Source of the DNA: an uncultured Collinsella sp.
GTDB taxonomy: Bacteria > Actinomycetota > Coriobacteriia > Coriobacteriales > Coriobacteriaceae
Direction of reading: 5' to 3'
Length of the DNA: 33,664 bases
NCBI GenBank assembly: GCA_938023905.1
Contig: CALJCO010000119.1
Location: 1 to 33,664, forward strand
The translations under genes were made by a program, and so were the position numbers. Positions 13,585 through 20,576 of this stretch are shown here, piece after piece. Numbering within the stretch: position 1 is the first letter of the stretch; the number at the start of each line of letters is the position of its first letter. A model generated the notes under the pieces. It made no database searches, was not told the DNA's origin, and saw only the letters and a list, made by a program, of their open reading frames with translations.

Positions 13585-15328
13585 GGTGGACCATCTCCTC
13601 GGTAATGCGAACGATATCGGTGACCTCGCTCACCTGTGCAAAGACGGGAGAGACGGAGGATGCCAGACGATGAGAAAGCTCTATGACCTGAGGTGGCTCA
13701 ACGTAGGCTTGCTGCATGAGCTCGATGTTCGAGAATAGCTCGTGCGTGCGGCCGCGGTCGAGGATACGACCGTCGGCCATTACTACGATACGCTCGGCAA
13801 AGTCGGAAACGACTTCCATGTCGTGACAGACCATAATCACGGCGCAGCCGCGCTCGGCCATGGTGCGCACCGTTTCCATGACGGTCATGCACTCGCGGTA
13901 ATCAAGGCCGCTCGTGGGCTCGTCGAGCACGACGATCTTGGGCTCAACAACTACGACGGAGGCAAGCGCCACCATTTGTCGCTGGCCGCGCGAAAGCGAG
14001 AAAGGTGCCTCATCGGCAGGCAGGCCAAAGCGGTCGATAACGAGTCGAGCGCGACGCAGAGCCTCGGCACGGTCGATGCCGGCAAGCTCCAGGCCAAAAG
14101 CGACCTCGTCGAGTACGGTATCCTTGCAGATCTGGCGGTCGGGGTTTTGGAAGAGGGTTGCGACTTCGCGGGCGATGCGGCTCGTGGGAACGGCTGCGGT
14201 GTCCAGCCCCGTAACGCGCACGCTGCCCGAGGCGGGCTTAAGCAGGCCTGTGAGCAGCTTGGTGAGCGTGGTCTTGCCGGCACCGTTCTGGCCGACGATG
14301 CCCACGAGCTCGCCGGGATAGAGGGTCAGGTTGAGGTCGTGTACGGCGGCGCCGCCATTGGGATAGGCAAACTCAACGTGATCGAAGGTGAGCACGGGCT
14401 CGGCGTCCTTGGCGTGCGGGCGCAACGACGGTGCATGCGGGGAGCCGGCGGGCGCCTGGGCTTCGCTGGCCGCGTGTGCGGGGTCGACAATGCCCGAAAT
14501 CAGGCGCTCGGCCTCATCGACATCCAAGCAAGGGGTACCGCTTACCAGGCCATCGGCCTCGAGGCTATTGAAGATACGCGTGACGCGAGGGCAGTCGACG
14601 CCGATGGCACGGAGCTCGTCGGTATGCGCGAAGACCTCGTGTGGCTCGCCCTGCAGCGCGATTTCGCCACGGTTGAGCACGAGCACGCGGTTGCAGTACT
14701 CCGAGAGTAGGGCGACCTTTTGCTCAACGACGACGATGGTGATTCCAAGCGCGCGGTTTGCCTCACGCAGCGTCTCGAAGACCAACGTGGAGCTGGCGGG
14801 GTCGAGTGCCGCGGTGGGCTCGTCGAGAACCAAGACGCGCGGACGCATGGCGAGGATGGCAGCGATGGCCACCTTTTGCTTCTGTCCGCCCGAGAGGGTG
14901 GCGATCTCGCGGTCACGCAGGTCGCTGATGCCGACGGTCTCGAGCGTTTCACTCACGCGCCGCTCGATCTGGTCGTGGGGAACGCCAAAGTTCTCGAGGC
15001 CAAAGAGCATCTCGTCCTCGACGACCGAGGCGACCATCTGCGTGTCGATATCCTGCAGCACGCTGCCGACGATTTGCGACACGTCGGTCAACGAGACCTC
15101 GCAGGTGTCGTGGCCGTCAACCATGACGGACCCAAAGAACGTGCCGGTGTAGTGGTGGGGCACGGCGCCCGACAGGCAGGCGGCAAGCGTGGACTTGCCG
15201 GCGCCCGAGGGCCCGATAATGCCGATGAAATCTCCCTTGTTCACGCTGAGTGAGATGTGGCTGAGCGCCTGCTCGGTCTGCGTGCCATAGGAGAACGAGA
15301 CATCGTCGACGTTGATGATCGTTTCCAT
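13577..15328 (-). CDS. Fused ECF transporter ATPase (two ABC domains in one chain)
   Basis: This 583-residue protein is a tandem of two ABC ATPase domains, equivalent to EcfA plus EcfA'. Domain 1 (about 3-235) has Walker A GPSGAGKST (39-47), signature LSGGQKQKVAIA and Walker B VLVLDEPTAALD. Domain 2 (about 315-560) has Walker A GQNGAGKTT, a variant signature LSRGQRQMVALA and Walker B IVVLDEPTSGLD. The linker (about 265-310) is Ala/Pro-rich. A fused pair is common in Actinomycetota ECF systems. It energises the adjacent T and S subunits. The C-terminal extension after domain 2 (about 545-583) is short and unrecognised. The stop overlaps the EcfT start. Upstream it is separated from the second S gene by about 130 bp that contain palindromic repeats. 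Confidence 0.93.
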   Translation of the reverse strand: METIINVDDVSFSYGTQTEQALSHISLSVNKGDFIGIIGPSGAGKSTLAACLSGAVPHHYTGTFFGSVMVDGHDTCEVSLTDVSQIVGSVLQDIDTQMVASVVEDEMLFGLENFGVPHDQIERRVSETLETVGISDLRDREIATLSGGQKQKVAIAAILAMRPRVLVLDEPTAALDPASSTLVFETLREANRALGITIVVVEQKVALLSEYCNRVLVLNRGEIALQGEPHEVFAHTDELRAIGVDCPRVTRIFNSLEADGLVSGTPCLDVDEAERLISGIVDPAHAASEAQAPAGSPHAPSLRPHAKDAEPVLTFDHVEFAYPNGGAAVHDLNLTLYPGELVGIVGQNGAGKTTLTKLLTGLLKPASGSVRVTGLDTAAVPTSRIAREVATLFQNPDRQICKDTVLDEVAFGLELAGIDRAEALRRARLVIDRFGLPADEAPFSLSRGQRQMVALASVVVVEPKIVVLDEPTSGLDYRECMTVMETVRTMAERGCAVIMVCHDMEVVSDFAERIVVMADGRILDRGRTHELFSNIELMQQAYVEPPQVIELSHRLASSVSPVFAQVSEVTDIVRITEEMVHRG

Positions 15329-15340
15329 GGATACCTTTCA

Positions 15341-15421
15341 TAGTCATCGGGGACGTTCTTTAATGACTAGTCGTTTAAGAACGTCCCCAAGAGCTAGTTG
15401 TTTGGGACAGTCTTTGATGAC
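15341..15421. repeat. Palindromic repeat cluster between ATPase and S gene
   Basis: A 40-bp near-palindrome spans 15349-15388. Its outer 12-bp arms GGGGACGTTCTT (15349-15360) and AAGAACGTCCCC (15377-15388) are perfect, and its centre is GACTAGTC. Immediately after, 15395-15421 is a degraded direct copy of 15341-15367 (about 20 of 27 positions). A further copy lies at 16069-16106. This is a mobile or REP-like intergenic repeat family. Confidence 0.65.
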
Positions 15422-15444
15422 GGGGCCGTAGAGTTGCGGCCCCG
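15421..15444 (-). terminator. GC-rich hairpin after the second S gene
   Basis: CGGGGCCG (15421-15428) and CGGCCCCG (15437-15444) form an 8-bp stem 15 bp after the S-gene stop. It has no T tract, so it may be a weak terminator or mRNA-stabilising hairpin inside the operon. Confidence 0.45.
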
Positions 15445-15458
15445 TCCATCATATCAGG

Positions 15459-16010
15459 CTATTTGTTGAGCACCTTGCGGAGGGGGAAGAAGAGGGCCTG
15501 GACCACGACGGCGTTGAAGACGGCAGTGCCGAGCACGATGGGCACCTTGGCGAGCGCCGTGGGCAACGCGGCACCCATGATGACGGTGCCCAGGGCTGCG
15601 AAGAGGGCACCCGAGATCAGGGTGGTGAGCAGACCGGCGATGAAGGGGTTGACCTTGCTGCCACCGATGTTTGACTTGACGAGCGCTGCCATCGTCAGCG
15701 CGCCGGCAAGCTCGGTGACAAAGTTGAGGCCAGGGATTGATGTGGTGATCTGGATAACGGCGGCCGACAGGATGCCAAAGATGGCGGCCTGGGCAAAGCT
15801 CGCCTGCGTGAGCGCAATGGCTAGGGCATAGGCGGCAATGATGAACTGCGGCTTAATGCCCGTGACGGCCAGGGCATTGCCGACGGTCATGTTGAGGATA
15901 AAGCCGGCGGCAAGGAGGATGGCGAGCAGGACGAGCGAGGTGATATCGAGGATGCCCTTGTTTGAGGTGGCGTTGGCTGAGATGGTGCGGGCTTGGGTGC
16001 TGGCGGTCAT
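15459..16010 (-). CDS. ECF transporter S component, paralogue of the adjacent TrpP-like protein
   Basis: This membrane substrate-binding subunit has 183 residues and about five to six helices. The N-terminus is hydrophilic (about 1-22), then LVLLAILLAAGFILNMTVG, IKPQFIIAAYALAIAL, ILSAAVIQITTSIPG and the C-terminal VFNAVVVQALFFPLRKVL. These segments align by eye with the next gene upstream (16232-16801), showing a duplication. The start ATG has AAGGA 7 bases upstream. By its similarity the cargo may be tryptophan or another aromatic compound, but this copy has its own upstream region of more than 200 bp with repeats and an inverted repeat (16055-16068). It may thus be controlled separately and have a different substrate. 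Confidence 0.85.
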   Translation of the reverse strand: MTASTQARTISANATSNKGILDITSLVLLAILLAAGFILNMTVGNALAVTGIKPQFIIAAYALAIALTQASFAQAAIFGILSAAVIQITTSIPGLNFVTELAGALTMAALVKSNIGGSKVNPFIAGLLTTLISGALFAALGTVIMGAALPTALAKVPIVLGTAVFNAVVVQALFFPLRKVLNK

Positions 16011-16054
16011 GATGAGTTCCTTTCGGAGGGAGTTTTGATATAGCAGTGCCTATG

Positions 16055-16068
16055 CCTTCAGATGAAGG
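16055..16068. promoter_or_regulatory. Inverted repeat upstream of the second S gene
   Basis: CCTTCA-GA-TGAAGG is a perfect 6+2+6 inverted repeat, 45 bp before the start of the S gene at 16010. On the minus strand it lies just upstream of a TATATC-like -10. It is a candidate operator or short leader hairpin. Confidence 0.35.
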
Positions 16069-16106
16069 TAGTCATTGGGAACGCTCTTGAATGACTTGTC
16101 GTTTTT
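16069..16106. repeat. Degenerate copy of the 15341 palindromic repeat
   Basis: TAGTCATTGGGAACGCTCTT and the following AATGACTTGTCGTTT match the left arm and centre of the element at 15341-15376, with a few substitutions. The right arm is not conserved. The two copies flank the second S gene. Confidence 0.6.
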
Positions 16107-16128
16107 GAATAATGGAGCACAGAGACGA

Positions 16129-16222
16129 CTTTACGAGGGCCCCAGGTTGGCGCGAAAAAGGAGCGAAGCGTACTTGGGTACGCGAGCGACGAATGAACGC
16201 CAAGATGGGGTGGCTCGTAAAG
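16129..16222. repeat. Nested-hairpin intergenic element (copy 2 of the repeat at 1-40)
   Basis: Three concentric complementary pairs are present. They are CTTTACGAG (16129-16137) with CTCGTAAAG (16214-16222), TTGGCG (16147-16152) with CGCCAA (16198-16203), and GCGTAC (16168-16173) with GTACGC (16178-16183) closing a TTGG loop. The intervening purine-rich sides are nearly symmetric (15 and 14 bases). The core 16166-16206 matches window positions 1-40. It lies between the two S-component genes. Confidence 0.6.
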
Positions 16223-16231
16223 CCGAGCGGG

Positions 16232-16801
16232 TTAGTTGAGCTTCAGGGCCTTCTGGATGGGCAGGTAGAGGGCACCGACCAGAATGGCGTTAAAGACGGC
16301 GGTCATGGCGACGACGGGCAGCATGGCGGCGGCGAGCTCGCCTACCACGCCGAGCATGGCCATCTTGATGACCATGAAGATGACACCTGAGACAAAGGTG
16401 GTCAGGAAGGTTGCGACAATGGCGATGGCGGGCTTGACCTGACCGTTCTTGCCGGCGGCGTTGACGATGCCGGCCATGAGCATGGCGGCGATGCCCTCGG
16501 CGGCAAAATCGACGAACGGCGAAGTAGTGGTGATCTGGATCACGGCAGCCGAGATGAGGCCAATGACGAGCGCCTGGCCGATGTTGGGGCGAACGACCAG
16601 GATGGTGAGGCAAAAGGCCGAGATGATGAACTCGGGGCTGATCATGCCGCCCGAGATGCCTGAGATGGCCTTGCCGACGGTGAAGTTGAGGATGAAGCCG
16701 GCGGCGAGCAGGATGGCGAGCAGGACGAGGGCGCGGACATCGAGTTTGCCGCGGTCGGCGGTCTGGACGGTGCGGGGCTGGGTGGTGGTGTTCTGAGACA
16801 T
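16232..16801 (-). CDS. ECF transporter S component, probable tryptophan uptake (TrpP-like)
   Basis: The protein has 189 residues from ATG 16801, which has AAGGA 8 bases upstream; an earlier in-frame start at 16831 lacks one. After a polar N-terminus (about 1-28) it has six hydrophobic segments. The stretch GGMISPEFIISAF...QALVIGLISAAVIQITTTSPF resembles, from memory, Bacillus TrpP (GGMKPD...VLVIGIVTGIISALTTAFP), a tryptophan S component. The strongest evidence is upstream: a 22-codon leader with three adjacent Trp codons followed by an intrinsic terminator (16879-16909). Trp starvation would thus permit transcription into this gene. It heads the operon S, S, A-A, T. Cargo is inferred as tryptophan; a Trp-derived or related aromatic compound is the alternative. 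Confidence 0.85.
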   Translation of the reverse strand: MSQNTTTQPRTVQTADRGKLDVRALVLLAILLAAGFILNFTVGKAISGISGGMISPEFIISAFCLTILVVRPNIGQALVIGLISAAVIQITTTSPFVDFAAEGIAAMLMAGIVNAAGKNGQVKPAIAIVATFLTTFVSGVIFMVIKMAMLGVVGELAAAMLPVVAMTAVFNAILVGALYLPIQKALKLN

Positions 16802-16878
16802 GGTGAAAATCCTTTCGGAAGGGGAGTGCAAGAGAAAAGCGGAGGCGCGTGATGCGAATGTGATCGGGCTCGAGATAG

Positions 16879-16909
16879 AAAAAGGCCCCCGGTCGAAACC
16901 GGAGGCCTT
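16879..16909 (-). terminator. Attenuator terminator of the Trp leader
   Basis: On the minus strand the arm GGCCTCCGGT (16907-16898), a UUCG tetraloop and the arm ACCGGGGGCC (16893-16884) make a 10-bp stem with one G-U, followed by five U. It lies 37 bases after the leader-peptide stop and 78 bases before the S-gene ATG. That is where a transcription attenuator should be. Confidence 0.9.
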
Positions 16910-16945
16910 CCAATCACCTAGAGCGCAAAAACAGGCGTGAGGGAC

Positions 16946-17014
16946 TCACTGTCGACCGATCGTATTCGCATCACGCCACCACCAGTTGTTGAGAGACTTC
17001 ATCGTGTTCTTCAT
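16946..17014 (-). CDS. Tryptophan leader peptide (attenuation), 22 residues
   Basis: A tiny cistron begins at ATG 17014 with an ideal AAGGAG 8 bases upstream. It reads MKNTMKSLNNWWW, continues for nine more residues (RDANTIGRQ) and ends at TGA (16946). Three consecutive TGG codons lie at 16984-16976. Just after them GGCGTGA can pair with TCACGCC beyond the stop codon (a 1:2 type hairpin). TCACGCCT could alternatively pair, with a bulge, with AGGTGA before the terminator arm. This is the layout of trp-type ribosome-mediated attenuation: a ribosome stalled on Trp codons masks region 1. The alternative pairing needs folding to confirm. The peptide itself probably has no other function. Confidence 0.9.
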   Translation of the reverse strand: MKNTMKSLNNWWWRDANTIGRQ

Positions 17015-17072
17015 GTCGGTGGCTCCTTTCGTGATGCCATGGCGCGGTCGCACCTAGTTGCTGTTGCGTTGC

Positions 17073-17078
17073 ACTATA
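17073..17078 (-). promoter_or_regulatory. Promoter -10 for the Trp leader operon
   Basis: On the minus strand TGC-TATAGT forms an extended -10 box, 59 bases before the leader ATG. No clear -35 is present. Upstream of it lies an AT-rich inverted repeat, AAATCTTTT with AAAAGATTT (17101-17121). Confidence 0.55.
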
Positions 17079-17156
17079 GCATAGCAAAGTGTTTGCGGGG
17101 AAATCTTTTTTGAAAAGATTTCAGGCGGGTTTCCCGTCGGTCAAAAAGGCGGGTTA

Positions 17157-17190
17157 AGTGGGCGAGGCCGCCATTGCTGCCTTGCCCACT
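17157..17190 (-). terminator. Hairpin after the C69 dipeptidase gene
   Basis: AGTGGGC-AGGC (17157-17168) pairs with GCCT-GCCCACT (17179-17190) with one internal mismatch. A run of five T on the minus strand follows about 10 bases later (17147-17143). It is a probable terminator between the dipeptidase and the Trp operon promoter. Confidence 0.55.
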
Positions 17191-17201
17191 CAGCTAGGAC
17201 G

Positions 17202-19148
17202 TTACTCCTTATTGCGACGGTAGAGGAAGTAACCGCCCGCGGAGATGACGACAACGCCAGCGATGGCGAATGCAGCCACCATGCGGCCATCAAAACGATC
17301 ACCGGTGGTGGGCAGGCCGCCCTTGGTGTTCGTCTTGTTGGTGGTTACCGTGGTCGTGGTGTCCGACTTGCCAGGCTTCTCGGGCTTGGTGGTGGGCTGC
17401 TCGGGCTTAGCGGGCTGCTCGGGGGTACCGGGCTGCTCAGGAGTACCAGGCTGCTCGGGGGTGCCAGGCTGATCCGGGGTTACCGGGTCGGTGGCAAGAG
17501 CGTCCTTGGCGTAGGTGATGGACACCTTGAGGCCGTTGGTCTCGGTGTTCAGGTCGCTCGGGGTGAAGGGCTGGTCGAAGTTTTCGGCCTTCTGATAGGC
17601 GCGCATCTCCTGGAGCAGGGCCTTGCACTTGACGTAGGTGTTCTCGGTAGCAGCCTTGCCGGCCTTGTTGGCCAGGGCAGTGCGGCCCTCGGTGGTCGTC
17701 TCGGCCAGCATGGCGGCGTCAACTTCCTTGTTCTGCTCGATGAGCTCGTTCTGGAGCGCATCGAGGTAGGCACGGACGCTGATACCAAGGGTGTCAGGGT
17801 TCTCAAAGCAGAGCGAGCTGATGTCCATGAGGACGTAGTTGATGGAGTTCTCGGGTTCTTCGTTGTTCACGATGTCCGTCTCTTTGCAGTGATCGTAGGA
17901 GACGGTCTGGTCGCTGAAATACGGGCTAACCTCGGTGAGCAGTGCAGAGTAGAAGGGGATGGCGACGGAGTACGCGGCGCGGGAGAGCATTTCCCACTGG
18001 ATGGTTGCGATCTCGGGATCGAGGCCATCGCGAATCTGGAAGAGGTTGATCTCGCTGTTGCTTTCGGTGCCGATGGCGTAGGCGCCGTCGGTGTTGGCGT
18101 TGAGGCCGGGGGCCTTCTCGCCGCGGGTGCCAAACGCGCGGATCATCTCAAAGGTGTTCCAGTTGGACTTGCCGGGCTGGAAGAACAGCGGCTGCGCCTT
18201 GCGAACCAGGGCGCCGGTCGTGGCGCGGGGATTCTCGCTCGTGTCGTTGACGATGTCGTAGTCGGTGCCTTCGGCAAGAGGGGCGTCGAAGTAGGCGCGG
18301 CCCTGGACATAGCGTGTCCAAGAATGCATGGACTTTTCGCTTATTACCTCTCCGTAGGTCTGGGCAACGTCGAACTGGCCGTCATCGAAATACTTGGCGA
18401 AGTTCTTTTCCTCGGGCATGGTCTGAATGCCCGCAGAGTGGAGGCAGTTCTCGGTGTCGTCGAGGTTGACCCCGTAGTTGAGGTTGCCGATGTTGGGGTT
18501 GAGCGAGGCGATATCGTCGGTGAGCTTCATGGCGATCCACTGATGGCCGGAAAGGGCGGCGAACAGCCAGGTCTCATTAACGTCGGCGATCATCAGTTGG
18601 TCGTTGCCACAGGTGCCCTGCTCGTCGATGATTTTGCCTAGGAGCTCGACACCCTCACGTGCTGTGGCGCTTTCGCCCAAGATGACGCTGCCGTAGCTAT
18701 ACTCGCCGATGCCTGTGTCGGTCAGGGGGTCCGCCGCCTCGGCGTCTGCATTCATGTACGTGGTCAGCGTGGCGGAGCAGGAGACGCCCTTCTCGTTGAT
18801 GCCGGCCTCAGAGTAGGCGTCCCAGCGTTCATCCCACTGCGAGGGATGGTCGCGCACATAGGTGTAGCGATACGTGGTTTTGGTCGAGGTGTACATGAAT
18901 GCGGACTCATCCGAGCTGTAGGTGTGACCGGGACCGTACGAAGGCTCGATGCCGAAGTGCTTGAGATAGCGTTTACGGTAGTCCTCGGCGCGGCCATAGT
19001 ACGTGTCACCGTCTGCCGTGAGCTTGCTGCCCATGTACATCTGCGTGCAGGCGAGCGCAGAGGTCGGCATGGACATGATGGTTGCAGCTCCAAAGGCGAG
19101 GCCTATGCCTAGCTTCTTGAGCGCGTTGACGGGGTGAGTTTTCCTCAT
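17202..19148 (-). CDS. Cell-wall-anchored C69-family dipeptidase (LPXTG)
   Basis: This 648-residue secreted Ntn-hydrolase is of peptidase family C69 (dipeptidase A/PepD type). A signal peptide runs to Ala33; Cys34 in ALACTQMYMG becomes the new N-terminus and is the catalytic nucleophile, as is usual for Ntn enzymes. Typical segments are YYGRAEDYRKRYLKHF, SATLTTYMNADAEAADPL, GTCGNDQLMIADVNETWLF and NYGVNLDD. The catalytic part spans about 34-540. A Pro/Glu-rich stalk with three tandem copies of GTPEQP (about 565-600) follows. The C-terminus has LPTTG, a hydrophobic helix and RRNKE, a sortase substrate. It cleaves dipeptides at the cell surface. A 10-bp hairpin lies 20 bases upstream of the ATG. 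Repeats in the stalk are prone to copy-number change. Confidence 0.92.
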   Translation of the reverse strand: MRKTHPVNALKKLGIGLAFGAATIMSMPTSALACTQMYMGSKLTADGDTYYGRAEDYRKRYLKHFGIEPSYGPGHTYSSDESAFMYTSTKTTYRYTYVRDHPSQWDERWDAYSEAGINEKGVSCSATLTTYMNADAEAADPLTDTGIGEYSYGSVILGESATAREGVELLGKIIDEQGTCGNDQLMIADVNETWLFAALSGHQWIAMKLTDDIASLNPNIGNLNYGVNLDDTENCLHSAGIQTMPEEKNFAKYFDDGQFDVAQTYGEVISEKSMHSWTRYVQGRAYFDAPLAEGTDYDIVNDTSENPRATTGALVRKAQPLFFQPGKSNWNTFEMIRAFGTRGEKAPGLNANTDGAYAIGTESNSEINLFQIRDGLDPEIATIQWEMLSRAAYSVAIPFYSALLTEVSPYFSDQTVSYDHCKETDIVNNEEPENSINYVLMDISSLCFENPDTLGISVRAYLDALQNELIEQNKEVDAAMLAETTTEGRTALANKAGKAATENTYVKCKALLQEMRAYQKAENFDQPFTPSDLNTETNGLKVSITYAKDALATDPVTPDQPGTPEQPGTPEQPGTPEQPAKPEQPTTKPEKPGKSDTTTTVTTNKTNTKGGLPTTGDRFDGRMVAAFAIAGVVVISAGGYFLYRRNKE

Positions 19149-19167
19149 TTTCCCTCCCAGCGTGCGA

Positions 19168-19191
19168 AAGCCCTCTGTCGCCAGAGGGCTT
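19168..19191 (-). promoter_or_regulatory. Hairpin in the 5' leader of the dipeptidase gene
   Basis: AAGCCCTCTG (19168-19177) and CAGAGGGCTT (19182-19191) form a perfect 10-bp stem with a 4-base loop, ending 20 bases before the ATG at 19148. It could be a terminator or attenuator (only TTT follows), or an mRNA-stabilising 5' hairpin. Confidence 0.5.
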
Positions 19192-19383
19192 CAGCCAATA
19201 AAGACACCCCATTAGCGTAACGAATTGGAAACAATATTCATATATGAAAGAAACCTACTCGATAAGCGTGATGAAATATGCGATGAGCGGTTAATTGTAC
19301 TCAGTTTGTAGCTTTACTTTAATAAAGACGCCCTGCAATTACTGTAGACGAATAAAGTAGCTGGGAATGCCCGAAATGAAAAT
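19192..19383. other. AT-rich non-coding stretch
   Basis: This stretch, upstream of the dipeptidase gene, is much richer in A and T than its surroundings. No convincing gene, RNA or repeat is seen. It probably holds the dipeptidase promoter, for example the TATATGAA-rich segment near 19240. Confidence 0.4.
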
Positions 19384-19418
19384 CCCCCGCTGTTTGGCAA
19401 ATGCATAAACAACGGGGG
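19384..19418. terminator. Terminator after the lipid-kinase/microprotein operon
   Basis: CCCCCGCTGTTT (19384-19395) pairs with AAACAACGGGGG (19407-19418) with one mismatch. ATTTTC follows on the minus strand. A homopolymer of nine G (19414-19422) overlaps the arm and may be length-variable. Confidence 0.65.
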
Positions 19419-19458
19419 GGGGAGACGATAATTGGATGAATATCATACCAATGTGGAA

Positions 19459-19551
19459 TTACTTCTTCCGGCGGTGGATCACGTTAATCGCATAGCCGAT
19501 GAGCATGGCCAGAACGATGACGATAAAGCCGAGCAGGGGATTGTCGTTCAT
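19459..19551 (-). CDS. 30-residue single-TM microprotein
   Basis: A small cistron starts at ATG 19551 with a strong AGGAGG 5 bases upstream; that box overlaps the stop codon of the lipid-kinase gene just before it. The peptide begins MNDNPLLGF, has a hydrophobic helix (IVIVLAMLIGYAINVI) and ends HRRKK, giving inside-positive topology at the C-terminus. Its layout (ideal RBS, helix, basic tail, terminator 40 bp later) argues for real expression and translational coupling to the kinase. No function is recognised. It could be a membrane tether or regulator of the kinase, or of phospholipid synthesis. Confidence 0.75.
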   Translation of the reverse strand: MNDNPLLGFIVIVLAMLIGYAINVIHRRKK

Positions 19552-19560
19552 GGGGTCCTC

Positions 19561-20478
19561 CTATTTACCAAGTGGTGAGAATTCGTCGACGATGAGGTCG
19601 AGGCATTGCGGAAGCGCGCGGGCTCCAAAGACGCCCGAGTTGCTGGAGATGATTTCGCCATCGAACTGCATGCCCAGCGACGGGGTGCAGGTGATCTTGG
19701 CTTCTTTGGTCTGGATGATCTTAAACTGCGGACGACCGAGCACCTTGCCGGCGGGGTCGAGCGCGGCGGTGATCACGGTCGGGAGCAGCTGCACGGTTTT
19801 TACGGGCTCGATGACCGCGATGTCGACCATGCCGTCGTTCATGCGGCAATCGGGGAACAGATTGATGTCGTTTTGGATGACCGAGGTGTTGCCGGCCATG
19901 CAGCAGATGCCATCGAGCTCCTCGACAATGCCGTCGTGCTCAATCGTAAAGTGCGCCACCGTGGGGTTGGGCGTGGCAAGCGCCGACAGGAAATAGGCGA
20001 TCTCGCCGATGTCGTTTTTGGTGGGGGCGGCCTTCATCATGATCTCGGCATCGTAGCCCGATCCGGCGATGATAATAAAGCCGTGACGCTTTTCGTTGCC
20101 GTTCTCGTCAAGCCAAAAGAGCTCACCCATATCCGCCTTGACGGTACGGCCGACGCGGCAGGCCTTGGCGAGCGCCGCGGCCTCGGGGGCATTGCCGATG
20201 TTGTTAAAGAACAGGCAGGCCGTGCCGGAGGGGAAGACGAGCGTGGGGACGCCGCATCCGCGCATTTGGTCGAGCACGTTGGAGACGGTGCCGTCGCCGC
20301 CCGAAATCACCACGCGATCAAACTCGCGCACGTCTGCCACGGCGTCCTCGGGTTCCATGCCATCGCCGATAAAACGCATCACGACCTCGTCGCCACCCTG
20401 CGCGAGGGCGTGCGTGAACGCGTAGATTTCATCTGAGCTGGGGCCCGATGCCGGGTTGTGGATGATAAGGCAGCGCAT
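19561..20478 (-). CDS. Diacylglycerol/lipid kinase family protein (DgkB/YegS-like)
   Basis: This 305-residue enzyme is of the DAGK-catalytic/NAD-kinase superfamily and phosphorylates a lipid such as diacylglycerol. It starts RCLIIHNPASG (nucleotide-binding first strand) and carries the hallmark VVISGGDGTVSNVLDQM near residue 57 and VFPSGTACLFFNN near 82. In this motif, typical members have G-T-A/G-N-D; here it is GTACLFFN, a variant. Further matches are IIIAGSGYDAEIM (about 139), the C-terminal MQFDGEIIS and DGMVDIAVI. No membrane helix is present. An overlapping microprotein cistron follows. It is divergent from rnd. Confidence 0.88.
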   Translation of the reverse strand: MRCLIIHNPASGPSSDEIYAFTHALAQGGDEVVMRFIGDGMEPEDAVADVREFDRVVISGGDGTVSNVLDQMRGCGVPTLVFPSGTACLFFNNIGNAPEAAALAKACRVGRTVKADMGELFWLDENGNEKRHGFIIIAGSGYDAEIMMKAAPTKNDIGEIAYFLSALATPNPTVAHFTIEHDGIVEELDGICCMAGNTSVIQNDINLFPDCRMNDGMVDIAVIEPVKTVQLLPTVITAALDPAGKVLGRPQFKIIQTKEAKITCTPSLGMQFDGEIISSNSGVFGARALPQCLDLIVDEFSPLGK

Positions 20479-20576
20479 ACTTACGTTCCCGTTCTGTGAC
20501 TAACCGAGTATAGTTGTAGGGCAATGCCGATATCCTACCCGTGTTTTTCGGGCCTAACCTTATTCGATGGGTTGAT

